Origin: Sialis fuliginosa
Taxonomy: Eukaryota; Arthropoda; Insecta; Megaloptera; Sialidae
Reading direction: 5' to 3'
NCBI GenBank assembly: GCA_961205875.1
Contig: OY540813.1
Coordinates: 17,331,001 to 17,395,000 of the forward strand
DNA length: 64,000 nucleotides
Part shown: positions 47,401 through 59,373 of the stretch, piece by piece
Numbering within the stretch: the first letter of the stretch is position 1
Layout of the letters: every line of letters starts with the position of its first letter
The notes under the pieces: model-generated
Database searches by the model: none
The model's input: the letters and a program-made list of their open reading frames with translations, nothing else
Told to the model about the DNA's origin: nothing
Program-made: the position numbers and the translations under genes

Positions 47401-47904
47401 TTTTAAAAACGAAGTTTGCAGTTGTCTTCGTACTGAACGTAGAATAAAAATGTTCCTATCTAACAGTGTGCGCTACTGTTTCGATATACTGGCACAACAA
47501 TGGAATGCTGTAATTTATCATTTTAAACTGTGAATCCTAATTACTGGTAATTTAATTAATATTTTGTGTAAAACCGTTGGCGACGGTATACAGTGTTTTT
47601 GGAATGAGAGAGGGAAATAGTAGAGAAAGGTAAAGTTATATTGGTTTATCTCAGAGAAATATTCATAATAAATATTACACATATTTATATTGTGTAAAAT
47701 TCAGGATTATATTTTAAATTTATAATTTCTACTGCTATTGTTAATACAGTGTATTGCATTATTTGTATTTTACAAATGTAATTTCATAAATACAAGTTTA
47801 GTATTGCAAGAATTCTGCATAATTATATATATACTTATATCAATTATTGTGTTAATGCAAACATTAAAGTTTCTTCGATAGTATTGAAGTGTATCTTGAC
47901 TTCT

Positions 47905-48040
47905 GGGTGCATGCCGCGTCATTTTGGTCGTTATATCGGCCAATGTTTTGTTGCACACTTCAGTGGATAACGTCCTTGTGGTAATATGTAATGTAAGCTT
48001 TACGATGAATGTGGCCAAAATCATGACCAAAATGACGTGG
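47905..48040. repeat. Inverted repeat pair adjoining the long hairpin
   Basis: GCGTCATTTTGGTC (about 47916) and GACCAAAATGACGTGGC (about 48024) face each other across about 95 bp. Probably a short MITE next to, or interrupted by, the hairpin element that follows. Confidence 0.5.
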
Positions 48041-48044
48041 CTTA

Positions 48045-48234
48045 AACCTTGGCACTTTACAGAAACGGTGTCCGTCAGCGCTTCGACCTTGTAAATGTAT
48101 TATATGTGATTCAATAAAAAACGCCGCTGCGTTTCGACGCAGCTAACATGCCACTTGTATCGAATCACATATAACAGATTTGCAAGGTCGAAGCGCTGAC
48201 GGACACCGTTTGTTTCTGTAAAGTGCCAAGGCTT
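48045..48234. mobile_element. Near-perfect long hairpin MITE (TA flanks)
   Basis: 190 bp; arms of about 75 bp share CCTTGGCACTTTACAGAAAC, GTGTCCGTCAGCGCTTCGAC and ATATGTGATTC. TA lies on both sides (48043-48044, 48235-48236). The loop itself holds a short hairpin, GCTGCGTTTCGACGCAGC (48125-48142). Mariner-type MITE by target; if transcribed it would make a long double-stranded stem. Confidence 0.8.
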
Positions 48235-48599
48235 TATACTCAGAAGTCAAGATTCAATTCTGTTGTTAAAATAATAATGTATGTAATCAAGATGTATGAT
48301 TTGTATATATGTATAGATAAAATATGCATACAATGGCGCGTTATGATAGTGAAAGGGGGGGGGGGGGCTCAAGCAGAATACATTTTTGGGCTCCCAATTA
48401 TTTTTAAAAAATGTAAAAAATTTCAAAATATGTACCAATACCAATTTAACATATTTATATCGTTTAAATTTATGAATATACAGTAGGGCGTATTGTTCGA
48501 CGATACGAATATTATGAAGGAAGACATTTGGAAGTGATTTGAGCAAATATACCTATATACAAAGTGCTACAGTTTTTTTTATATCGGCACATTATAATA

Positions 48600-49616
48600 T
48601 AATATAAATAAGTTGAATAGTTAATATGTCAGCTTGCCGCGATCGAGCAGACTCCAGTTTTTTTTTTAAATATAGCTTACACCATTATCTTTAAGACTAT
48701 CTAATGCCCGAAGACCTTCGAGACAGCCTTCGGCTATTATTAAGAAATTTAAATTGAAAATTTAACAAATAAGTTGTATAGTTAATATGTCAGCTTGGCG
48801 CGATCGAGCAGACTCCAGTTTTTTTATATATAGCTTACACCATTATCTTTAAGACTATCTAATGCCCGAAGACCTTCGAGACCGCCTTCGGCTATTATTA
48901 AGAAATTTAAATTGAAAATTTAACAAATAAGTTGTATAGTTAATATGTCAGCTTGGCGTGATCGAGCAGACTCCAGTTTTTTTATATATAGCTTACACCA
49001 TTATCTTTAAGACTATCTAATGCCCGAAGACCTTCGAGATCGCCTTCAGCTATTATTAAGAAAATTAAATTGAAAATTTAACAAATAAGTTGAATATTTA
49101 ATATGTCAAGTTGGCGCGATCGAGTAGACTCCAGTTTTTTTTAAATATAGCTTACACCATTATCTTTAAGACTATCTAATGCCCGAAGACCTTCGAGACC
49201 GCCTTCAGCTATTATTAAGAAATTTAAATTGAAAATTTAACAAATAAGTTGAATAGTTAATATGTAAGCTTGCCGCGATCGAGCAGACTCCAGTTTTTTT
49301 TTAAATATAGCTTACACCATTATCTTTAAGACTATCTAATGCCCGAAGATCTTCGAGACCGCCTTCAGCTATTATTAAGAAATTTAAATTAAAAATTTAA
49401 CAAATAAGTCGAATAGTTAATATGTAAGCTTGGCGCGATCGAGCAGATTCGAGTTTTTTTTTTAATATAGCTTACACCATTATCTTTAAGACTATCTAAT
49501 GCCCGAAGACCTTCGAGACTGCCTTCGGCTATTATTAAGAAATTTAAAATGAAAATTTAACAAATAAGTTGAATAGTTAATATGTCAGCTTGGCGCGATC
49601 GAGCAGACTCCAGTTC
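48600..49616 (+). repeat. 160-bp minisatellite derived from the hAT-type element
   Basis: Seven copies of a CAGCTTGGCGCGATCGAGCA-type unit begin near 48631, 48792, 48950, 49108, 49267, 49427 and 49587. Each includes GCCCGAAGACCTTCGAG and CTTCGGCTATTATTAAG. The same segment is present once in 44718-45729 and about twice in 46322-46840, so the array is an expansion of that element's internal repeat. Confidence 0.92.
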
Positions 49617-50073
49617 CTATCTTAGTCCCATTTCAAAATCGTGTGGAAGGGAGAGGAGTGACATCCCAAAATATTTATTTTTTCATGATATCTCAAGAAC
49701 GACACATGTTACGTGAAAATTTAACAGAGTATTTTTTGTAGAGCCTTAAATTTCCTATAATATGGGTCTACAACGTTTGTTGTAAAATATTCCCTTACAA
49801 AGATTTATCTCAATTTATTTTAAAAATTCGTGTTTTGTTTTTCTAAATTATATCATTTTGACATTTGCATAAATTTAGATTTAGATTGAAATTTCCAAAT
49901 ATGAAAAAATAATCAGGTGCGTTTTAAGATAAATTTCGAACTAGTATTTTTTAGTTAAATTGTATAAAAATTAAATGGTTAACCAAATCCAGGCAATTTA
50001 TATAAACACTATTGGTTTTTATTTAAATTGTTGAATAATTAACTACCTTTGGTGAATTTAGCACGAGGAAGCA
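49617..50073. mobile_element. TGCTTCCTCG-family element, 5'-truncated
   Basis: It begins abruptly at the end of the minisatellite (CTATCTTAGTCCCATTTC) and runs to CGAGGAAGCA. Same body as 23400-23901 (ATCTCAAGAACGACACATGT, then GGCAATTTAT near the right end). Confidence 0.7.
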
Positions 50074-50284
50074 CTATGCATTTACTTGGCAGATGTTTTT
50101 TTATACTCAATGGACAGGATTATCTTTTGCACAGGAGTAGATGTTACACTGTCCAATGTGTATAAAAAAATGTTTGAAAAGTATCGCATCATTGCATATA
50201 TGTTACATACATTATGTACTACATATACCTTAGTACATAAAAGTTTGTTTTTAAAAAAAGTTTTTTTTCTAATTTTTATTTTAA

Positions 50285-50523
50285 ATAAAAAATATAAATA
50301 ATAACAGTTTAATTGCGTCAACGTCAGAAAATTTATTAAGAAAAGTAATAGCAAGCCTTCGAATCACAGATTCATCCTTAGGTTTATTGAGACTACAACA
50401 TCTATCTCAATTTAATTTCTTAAAAGCCTGAGGATGAATATGTTTCGAAAGCTTGCTATTACTTTTCCTTAATAAATTTTGTAACGTTTACGCAATTAAA
50501 CTGTTATTATTTATATTTTTAAC
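50285..50523. mobile_element. Foldback MITE of about 240 bp
   Basis: Arms of 85-100 bp share AATAATAACAGTTTAATTGC and AAAAGTAATAGCAAGC in inverted order, with an inner pair TTCATCCTTAGG / CCTGAGGATGAA. Non-coding. Confidence 0.75.
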
Positions 50524-51449
50524 GTCACTACTATTATATTATTATTTTTTAATACAGATAATGGAATGCATATGTAGAAGATATTATATTTAAAAAAATT
50601 TAAAGTAAGCTTTACTGTACTGTATTATTATCAAATATAACTTTAAACATAATTTAAAAATTAGTGTGTATAGGGGGATGCTATACACCTTCATCCTTTA
50701 GGTATGTTATTGGCGCCATTACCTTGATGGGGTGAATATGTGTATGCGTTTAGAGTTTCGAGGGATGAGACATTGTAGAAGGAAAGAGGGGATTGGGGTA
50801 ACTGTCTGGAATCTGTGCGATGTTGTTTCTGCAGGATTAATTTAATATTTTGTTTGACAAAGTTTCCGAAAATTATTTTAATTATATGCGTTCCAAAGAT
50901 GAGGTGTCTGAGATAATGAAAAGTTTATATACATATTATATACTACATTGTGTGCGTTAAACGGGGATTTAGGTTTATGTTCTATAAATATGGGGGTTGA
51001 TGGTAAATAATATAGTATATAGGTATAGCTTTGCTTGACATAAAAATCGGATAATCACAATAGTTGAAATTGAAGTTATAATCATATATTAAACATACTG
51101 TTTAATATATGTTATAATGTAGCGTCTAGCGATGTCCTAAATGAAGTTTAACATCGCTGATATACAGTGGCGCGTTAAGAGTCAGGGGCTCTAGGCAAAA
51201 TAAAATTTGGGCCCTCCATTATTTTTTTTTGTAGGATAAGACAAATTAAAATTAATTCAAATTAATTTTTCTTGCTTTAAAATTTTGATATTTTTAATTG
51301 ACTGATGATAAAAAAGGTCTTCAGACAATGTGAAGACCTTTTTTGCTCTTTAGTCTTCACATGCAATTTTTTACTTATATAGCTATCCCCTCAGCCTACG
51401 CAATATGGAATTCTGTTATTAAAAAAACATATTCCAAGTAAATGTACAG
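50524..51449. other. Non-coding stretch with a hAT-like end
   Basis: No gene seen. CAGTGGCGCGTTAAGAG (51168) followed by GGGGCTCTAGGC and GGGCCCTCC looks like the end of a hAT-type element related to the motif near 48332 (ATGGCGCGTTATGATAG). A short inverted pair AAAAGGTCTTCA / TGAAGACCTTTTTT lies at 51313-51342. Confidence 0.45.
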
Positions 51450-51944
51450 TGCTTCCTCGTGCTAAATTCAGTAGTTAATAATTAAACAATTTAAATAAAA
51501 ACCGATAAAGTGTCCAGATAAATTGCCTGGAATTTAATTTTTATACAATTTTACAAAAAAATATTAGTTCAAAATTTTTCTTAATTATTTTTTCGTCTAT
51601 TTTTAATTTTTTGGAAATTTCAATCTAAATCTAAAATGCAAACGTTAAAATGACATTCAAAACGGTAAAATTAAAAAAAAAACACGATTTTTTAAAGCAA
51701 ATTGAAATAAATCTTTGTAAGGGAATATTTTACAACAAACGTTGTAGACCTATATTATAGAAAATTGAATGCTCTGCAAAAAAGATTCTATAAAATTTTT
51801 ACGTAACATGTGTCGTTCTTGATATATCTTGAAAAAATAAATATTTTGGGATGTTACCCCTCCTTCTTACAGACGATTTTTGATTTTTGTCTCATTCTAA
51901 AACGATCACAAAGCTTCTCGTATCTACGATATTGCGAGGAAGCA
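51450..51944 (-). mobile_element. TGCTTCCTCG-family element, inverted, internally deleted
   Basis: 495 bp between TGCTTCCTCG (51450) and CGAGGAAGCA (ends 51944). Same family as 23112-23901, lacking the GTCC microsatellite segment. Confidence 0.75.
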
Positions 51945-52775
51945 ACAATAATACAAAACAATTGCGGGGCTGGGGCTTGTCATATTGCCATTTCAATAAA
52001 ATTATAGATCATTGAAATTGAAGATTTATATTTAATCTTTTATTATTATATGAGAATATATTATTGTAGTTTAGTAAACTAAATAATTGTACCTACTTCT
52101 AGCCAGCCCTGTCTATAGTAGAGAACAAAACTCGTTTATAATTTTTTTTAATAACAACCTAAAGTACATACTCAAACCTAATTAAATTATGTTGATTTTT
52201 TAAAACGTTCATCTATCGCCACGTGTCATGCAGTGACATTCAGTCACCTCCCCTGCTAGTACCAACCCCTACATACTTGCAACCCTCTACGTTCCCTTTC
52301 CTGGTCGGTATAATCTGACCGAATCAGGTCCGTTTGGTTTATTTCAGTATTTACAAACTAAGTTTTCCCACGATCTCAGCATGGGGGTAAGTGTCTAAGG
52401 GTGGAGAGAAAATTAGTTTTTTGCTACATCATTACCAGTACCACTTATGATGTTTTGTTATTATTAATTATTTACATTTTCAAAGTGGTTATTCTATTAT
52501 CTACTTTACGATTCTATCTTTTAGTGAGTCAGTCAATCGCGATAAATTGTAAATAAGAATTCTAGATATTAAAATAAATTTTCTACTACTCGTATAATAG
52601 AGTTTTTAAACCTTAAAACTTTTACAATTAATATTTTTCTCTAAATCTCGATCCCTTCGATTTAATTCGGGAGTCCGATCATTTTCTCTCATTCAGTATA
52701 AGCGGTATAAAAGAAATATCATACATAATAGTAAATAAGAATAAATAGATTAATTTTAATTTACCAGGTAGTTAT
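51945..52775. other. Non-coding stretch, nothing recognised
   Basis: AT-rich, with a moderately GC-richer part at 52220-52400 (CACGTGTCATGCAGTGACAT and a CCCTTTCCTGGTCGG word) that could be regulatory or an old repeat. No open frame of interest. Confidence 0.4.
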
Positions 52776-53305
52776 TGCTCCCTCGCAATATCGAAGATAC
52801 GAGAAGCTTTGTGATTGTTTTAAAATGAGACAAAAAAATTGTTCTTCGATTTCAAAATTTTAAATTGATCTTTCCGTTTCAGGTCCGTGTCTGTCTGTCG
52901 AGTAAATCCTTGTCAAAGGCATAACTCATGAACTACTGAACCGATATTAATTAAATTTGGTGGGATAGTTGGGTCTGACTTGAGGACGGTCCCATTTCAC
53001 AATCGTGTGTAAGGGAGAGGGATGACATCCCAAAATATTTTTTCAAGATATATCAAGAATCAAGAACGACACATGTTATGTGAAAATTTTATAGTATCTT
53101 TTTTGAAGAGCATTCAATTTCAATTGCCTATAATATACATAGGTCTATCTCTATCTCTTGTAAAGTATTCCCTTACAAAGACTTATCTCAATTTGCTTTA
53201 AAAAATCGTCATTTTGACGTTTGCATAGATTTAGATTTAGATTGAAATTGTCAAAAAATGAAAAATATACGAAAAAATAATCAGGTGCGTCTAAAAAAAA
53301 TGCAG
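52776..53305 (+). mobile_element. TGCTTCCTCG-family element, 3'-truncated
   Basis: It starts with TGCTCCCTCGCAATATCG and follows the family body to about AATCAGGTGCGT (53281); the usual right end is absent. Confidence 0.65.
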
Positions 53306-54232
53306 TTGTAGCTTTTTATGCAACTCTGAAATTGGAAAATCAAAAAAGGCCGTTAATTGCATCAAGAATTTTTTTTGGCATTCCTTTAAATAACTCCTGA
53401 CTGTAATTGCAATTAAATGTGTACAAATAGGGTTATTTAAAATAAAATTTGTACTGCGTCAGAAAATAAATATGACAAGTGGCGGATCGGTAAAACATAG
53501 ACTTCATAAAAAATATATAAAAAAATGTTTATTTTCATTTACATATTTATTTCTATTTTCTTTGATCAATATTTTCAAATATAAATATTATAATTTTGCG
53601 TATTTACACTAAAAAGAACTCTATTCAATTCTATCGTTATTTCACACGACAGTTTGTCGTTCATATTCCATTGAACACGTCGAATTAAAGACGTTTTCAT
53701 CTAAGATCTGACACCGATAGAATATTTAATCAGGTAATCAATCAGATAAACCTGGGTTCATACCCTAGTCGATCCATCGCCGTGTCACAAGCTGCATTGT
53801 CCCTTACATTGTTCGATTGTTGCCACTATTATTCTCTATTGTGCAATTGTTAAGCCATCAAGAACATGAATCACGCAGTCAGTTGAAAGAAACGTTTGAA
53901 AACTAAACCCGTAAGAATAGTCGAACAGTTTTTATGAATTGTTTCGTTCCAATGGCTAACAATTAAAATAATCGTTCAAATATCAAAAAAATTAGTGATT
54001 TTTAAATGGAAAATATTTTGTAAAATACAAAACTGTAAAATAAATTTAAAAATCGTTATTGTTCTGATAAATCCCCTTGAGTGGTGAAAATGAAATTTTT
54101 GAGGAGAGTAGGAAAATCTGAGTAAAATTATTTTTCAGGCCGTTATTTTCAAAGTAAAACTATAACTTCTAATGATAGTTTTTAATACATAAAATTTTTT
54201 TACGTTTAAATATTCAGTTTGGAGAGCTGAAC
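53306..54232. other. Non-coding stretch with a mixed-composition island
   Basis: The part at about 53640-53900 is less AT-rich than its surroundings and has repeated ATTGT words (see findings). A GGTTCATACCC word near 53754 resembles a tRNA B box, but no tRNA can be folded around it. No gene seen. Confidence 0.4.
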
Positions 54233-54240
54233 CCAGTGAG

Positions 54241-54422
54241 CAGGGGCGGAGTTCGGCCTAGATAGACTGCCTCGGATCCATAATTTATGGGGGCTCGGAT
54301 TTTCAAAAGTGGAAGCGAAAAAAGTATTCAGATATTAATGCGGAAAATTATTTTTGATTTTTTTAACGGGCTCCTCAATGTGACCCTATTCTAAGGTCCT
54401 ATTTTTCCTTAGTCCGCCCCTG
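54241..54422. mobile_element. hAT-type MITE with exact 8-bp target duplication
   Basis: 182 bp; ends CAGGGGCGGAGTTCGG and (reversed) CAGGGGCGGACTAAGG. Flanked by CCAGTGAG on both sides (54233-54240, 54423-54430). Confidence 0.88.
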
Positions 54423-54430
54423 CCAGTGAG

Positions 54431-55300
54431 AAAAATATAATAAAAAAAATAACAATAATTATAAATATTTTATGATAGTAGGTACTAAACAATATTAATA
54501 TTATTATACATTTTTATACTTGAGTAAATATTTTGTACACGGATTCTAAAGAGAATTTTTATTTAATTTTGTGAGCACAGATGTTTTGGTGTTTTAATAT
54601 TATAATTTGTGTAGAAGTAAATTATTCAGGTATTCTATTTTACATACTGATGATATTTTGATGCGAAAATAAAGTATGTAGGTACACGTACATCGGTACA
54701 TAGAACTAATGTCTAGTTAATTAACTATATTGAAATTAGGATCAGAACCAGTTAAGTTATGTACTTATACTTGTAGGAAATAATGAATGTCTAACAGATA
54801 TTTGTTTGATATTTAGCTAGCGCCGCGTCGTAGTGTCAAATTTCGGAACTATTTGTTTTAAATTACAACAATGTAAATGATTGTTGAATTTTTGAGGAAA
54901 CAGATTGGATAACTGCATAGGGGGGCAAAAACTATGTATTTACATTTATCGAAAATACTTGTTTTTTTTTCAATTTATATAATTTTGCTGTATGTACGTG
55001 ACGTGATATTGTGATGTAATATAACGTAACGCAACTTTACCGTGTTGTTTTATTTTTTTTGACATGATTTCCTCCCCCCCCCCCCCACTTCCCCCCCATA
55101 GGTCTATAAACGAAAGGAATGCAATATTTTGTTTACATTTTTTAGATTACGTCTGAATAGCCTACAATGTTATGATTAGTACAATATAATTATTTAAAAT
55201 AATAAAATAATTTTAAATGCCCACAATGCTGTTTTTACAATTTTTAACTAACTAATAGAAACTAAACAATCAACAATAAGAATAATAATTTATTGTCGTT
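54431..55300. other. AT-rich stretch with a long C tract
   Basis: No gene seen. A homopolymer C run with CCTCCCC edges lies at about 55072-55098, close to GTGACGTGATATTGTGATG words. Probably repeat-derived. Confidence 0.45.
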
Positions 55301-55304
55301 AACT

Positions 55305-55470
55305 CGATCGTCACTGATCCGCATTAGTGACGGTTGCGCACGCGCGTGCTACTTATACCGACTAGTGCTGCCATCTCCATGCGCTACTGTTATCTGTTTC
55401 AAATCTAGAGGGTTCGTTATGTGAGTGTTGGACACTGATACCGGAGTATTGTGGTCGGCCTGGCCACGTG
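55305..55470 (+). promoter_or_regulatory. CpG-rich island, possible promoter
   Basis: A local rise in GC and CpG (GGTTGCGCACGCGCGTGCTA, then GTGCTGCCATCTCCATGCGC) in an AT-rich background. No gene is attached to it in this window; the open frame at 55425-55631 has no recognisable domain. Confidence 0.3.
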
Positions 55471-56240
55471 GCATTTATATTAGCTCATTGTTGATTGTTA
55501 CAGATTTAATGTGTTGTGTCATTTTTAGATGGTGTTTCGGTTCTCCACTCCTATATTGTTCCAGGATGCGTTTTACTCATAAATCAAATGCTTTAGTTAT
55601 TATTAATTTTATTGAATCATGCAAATATTAGCATGCCAGTTTTTATTTTAATTGACGATATTTGTTGATACTATATTCCACTGAGCTTCGAACCGTTATT
55701 TTTTTTTATTTCGGTCAAGTAAAAAAATATACATCGGTTCGTTCTGAAAAAATGACGTTTTATTTTAGGTTTTTGATTATTTTAAGCGTTGACCAAAAAA
55801 AAAGATGGTATAATAGAGTAAAAAAAATATTTTCGATTGTCTCATGAGATGAGTAAAAAACTAAAATGTTTATGCCCAAGCTTGCCGCCCCTGCAAGTGC
55901 CTTTATCACCTTTACTTTACGTAAATATGTCTCAGGTTATAAATATTGAGCGCGTGAATGAGAAAAAATGGAGTGGAGCGTCAATCCATATATGATTAGC
56001 GAAAATAAAAGAAAGATTCGCAATAATGAAGCGAACTTATAGCTATGCCTCTGACTACAATTTAAAATATTACAATTAAAAAAAAAAAAAAAATTACACA
56101 ATAATTATTTATGTAAATGTGTTTTGATAAATTTATTTTATTATCGTAATGATTATTAAAATATAATAATGGCCTTTTTCCTTTTAAATGGGGGACAAAA
56201 ATACATTCACACAACGATCATGATTTTTTATGATGTGTAT
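55471..56240. other. AT-rich stretch, nothing recognised
   Basis: No gene, defined repeat or RNA seen. Short open frames start in it but show no family features. Confidence 0.5.
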
Positions 56241-56248
56241 GTTATAAT

Positions 56249-56494
56249 CAGGGCCCCCACATTTTATCACGGGTCCCCAGACTGTAATTGTTAGCGGGCC
56301 CCCTAAGAAATTGTTTTTAATGACCTTTTTTATTATATTTTGCGGTATTTCAATAGGAATCAAAATATCTTATAGGGATGTTTGAATGACATTTTTTAAT
56401 TCGTAAATACCAATCAATAAGCGTCGGATCCCCCTTAGTCCCGGTCCACAGAGCTCTCTCAGCCCCCCCCCCCCCCCCGCCTTTTGGAGCCCTG
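56249..56494. mobile_element. hAT-type MITE with near-exact target duplication
   Basis: 246 bp; ends CAGGGCCCCC and (reversed) CAGGGCTCCA. Flanks GTTATAAT (56241-56248) and GTTATATA (56495-56502) agree at 6 of 8. It contains a long C tract (56463-56478). Confidence 0.72.
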
Positions 56495-56629
56495 GTTATA
56501 TATTAGTTTTAAATAGTTTTCAAAAGATTTATTACTAAATAATTTTAAAAAACTTTTCAAATTAAATTTAAATTTAAATAAAAATTATAATTATTTATTT
56601 GTATTTTATAGATAGGTAGAAGCGTAAAA

Positions 56630-57262
56630 AACCGATTACGCACGAATAAGGTTGATGCGAGCGTGTTCCAGCGCGCGTCGCGGCGGTTTTGTGTACACAC
56701 ACACGCGCACATACAACAATCCTAGCGCGGGCTAACAGGTTCTCTCACTGACATTACGAGTCGAGCCGTGTTCAGTGTTAGACGTGTCACGACATCTCTC
56801 GGCAATCGCACCAACCACGCGTACTCAAATCAAACTGTCAATTGTTGCAGTTAGTGTTTTATTGTTTATTATTAACAATCGAACCCTAGTCTACTTGATG
56901 TGTGTGTTGTAAACTATTGTGTGCAACAAATGTAAGTAATATTCTGTAAAATAAATATTAGCAATTGCGTGTGTGTTGTAAATTGATGAAAAACAGAACA
57001 TTCACTGGAAGTTAATGAACGCTTAATCACTCTGTCAATTAAAAAACAAATCAGTATAATTACGTTTTACATACGTTTTGGACTTATTTGCTTTTTTCAA
57101 TATTCTACTCACGAATGGTAACTGATAATTTCGTTTATTAACACTGTGAATAAAATTAACTGTGTGTGATTTATTAAACTTTTTCTTTTTGAAAAGTACT
57201 TAACATCTGTCAAAATTTCACCAGCAAAGCTGTATTCGTCAATTTCAAGCATTAATTCGGTA
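56630..57262 (+). promoter_or_regulatory. Probable promoter and non-coding first exon of a gene extending rightward
   Basis: A CpG-rich block (GCGCGCGTCGCGGCGG at about 56670) is followed by TTCAGTGTTAGACGTG (56768-56783), which contains an arthropod initiator-like TCAGT and a DPE-like AGACGTG, though not at the canonical spacing. Consensus splice donors follow (AATGTAAGTAAT at 56931; TCGGTAAGTAAA at 57257), with no long open frame before them. This is the profile of a 5' untranslated exon of a gene whose coding exons lie beyond a large intron, possibly outside the window. Confidence 0.4.
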
Positions 57263-58600
57263 AGTAAAAATTAAATTCTTATGCCTGCTTACATAAACCT
57301 ATAAGAAAACAAAAATACGATGTTTAAAAAAAGTTTAGTATTCTTTTTAAAAACATTTTGTTTTTATAAGTTTAGTGTTAAATATTATTAATAAACAGAA
57401 ATTGTAATTTTTCATATAGATAATTCAACATTCAAAGTAGGTACACGGTTTTTTTTTATTATTTAGTACTACTTTTAGTTATGTTAGGGTATTTTTAAGC
57501 TGTAGGTACCTACCATTTATATTATACATACTTAATTGTTAAAGTGATGTAAGTGAAACAGTTTTCTACTAGTTATAAAATAATTTCGTGTATCATCAAA
57601 CAGGATCACCTTTTCACCCTGATAAACTTATTAGAATAGCTGGCGAATTTTCATACAAACGAGTAAAAAAATGACAATATACATGCAAGCTTCTTTGAGC
57701 CCCAACTTTTTTGAGTCCTCGGAATTAAATATTTTTTTATGAAAAAACATATGTTTGTGTACATATCTGTATATCTTTTAATAATAGGGTCTGGATTCAC
57801 CAATTTGTTTTTGTATATCTGCACCCTAGACCGGCTCTTCTAGAAGTTTTTTTAAAAGCTTTAACTCCTGTATAATATATTGATTATCGATAATTTAGAT
57901 ATCGAGAAATATCCAAATCGGGCAGATTTATGGTTCCCTAGATCCTGGATCCTTAGTTTTGAGTGGTCATTTTAATCATTCGTGTAAATAATTGTAAAAT
58001 ATTATAAATCATCAGAAATGAATTCGTGACCCTATTTCTTCGTGCGTTGCCTCTATCTTTGAATTTTAAATCTGTCACTGTTCCAAAAAAGTATAGGATA
58101 AAATTGCTATATTTTTGGAAACATCCTACAATTAAATGCATTTTGGAGTGAGATAAGATTAAACATTTTATGGGTATCTTATATATATCGCCATACATTT
58201 TTAATTAAGCTAAGTGTGTTTTAGCTTAAGGTCCCAAACAAATAATTACTTAATCACTCCCCCTCCTCCAAAAAGACCAATATGAGCTGTATTTTTGCTG
58301 GGGATAAAAATATGACGGCATATTTAAGATTGATTAAGATCCTGTGATACTTATACAATCAGATATGGCGCTGAATCAGATTATGCTAAAGATGGGCAAA
58401 TAATTATAATTGTAATTAGAGCTTACAGAAATGAAAATAAAATATTGTATTTAGAATATAAGTAATATAATATGTATTTAGGTAATATAATAATACTTTA
58501 ATAGGTATTAAAATTATACAATTAATATCCGATATAGGTACTCAGTAATATCCTATTTAATCTGTAAATTGTAAGAGTATCGCAAGAGCGAGTCCGTAGA
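57263..58600. other. AT-rich stretch, nothing recognised
   Basis: If the promoter at 56630-57262 is real, this is its intron. No exon or defined repeat seen. The minus-strand frame at 57953-58198 has no family features. Confidence 0.45.
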
Positions 58601-58659
58601 TGACAACAGACTACTACTTGGACTTAATTACATTTTTGTGCTGCTCGACTACTTTACAT

Positions 58660-58930
58660 GTAAAATTCATGTAATTACTTCGGTCGGACGCCGCGCGCGG
58701 CGCTGGTGTTTTACGGTAATTAAAATTTTGACGCATTGAAACGCTGGCTTGATTACATTACAAACGTAATTTAATAGAAACAACTCTCCCCCGGATGCAG
58801 TTCATCCCGCGCTTGATTAAAAGTTGAAGCCTTGTCGACAATTAAATGCAACCGTTGCACAGTAACGACCATTGTTGTAACGAATAATGATTTGTACTTA
58901 AAAACGATCGATATTTTACTCGAGAAGCGT
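58660..58930. promoter_or_regulatory. Candidate conserved non-coding element
   Basis: A non-coding block of balanced composition, with a CGCCGCGCGCGGCG palindrome at about 58689 and homeodomain-type cores (GGTAATTAAAATTTTG at 58715, AACGTAATTTAATAG at 58765, GACAATTAAATGC). No open frame or repeat structure explains it. Enhancer function is inference only. Confidence 0.3.
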
Positions 58931-59373
58931 TTGCTTAAGTGAAATTTTAATAATATTTATACAAGTATTAGGAATTCATTACTAACAGTTTTTAAAAGTT
59001 TATAGGTAAATATTTAAATTACATTGAAGATTATCTAATATTATATGATAGTTAAAATGTTTTAATCTTATAACAAGTTGTGTCATTAACGTTAATTAAT
59101 TCAATGAAGAATTCAGAGAAGAAAATTATTATTTAAAATCCTATTGACATATACCCAGCGTTGGTCGAGTGCATGTCGAAATATCACCAAATCGGTTTAA
59201 GTACTATTGTGATTGTATGGAAAGAGGCTACAAAATGTTGTCAATTCTTACATACATAGTTTTGATATATGGTATATCTGGTTCTTTTCTCAGTGTATCA
59301 CATTGTACACATATAGAGTCAAACCAGACTGGAGCGAGACCGGCACGATAGTGTGGATCGGCGCATATACCCC
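58931..59373. other. AT-rich stretch before MITE
   Basis: No supported gene; short overlapping open frames on both strands at 59169-59599 run into the MITE. Confidence 0.5.

Noticed and set aside
48600-49616. Regularly spaced repeats suggesting a CRISPR array
   Set aside because: The whole 160-bp unit repeats with no unique spacers, and the genome is eukaryotic. It is a minisatellite.
53745-53775. tRNA-like B box GGTTCATACCC
   Set aside because: No A box at the right distance and no cloverleaf could be drawn by eye.
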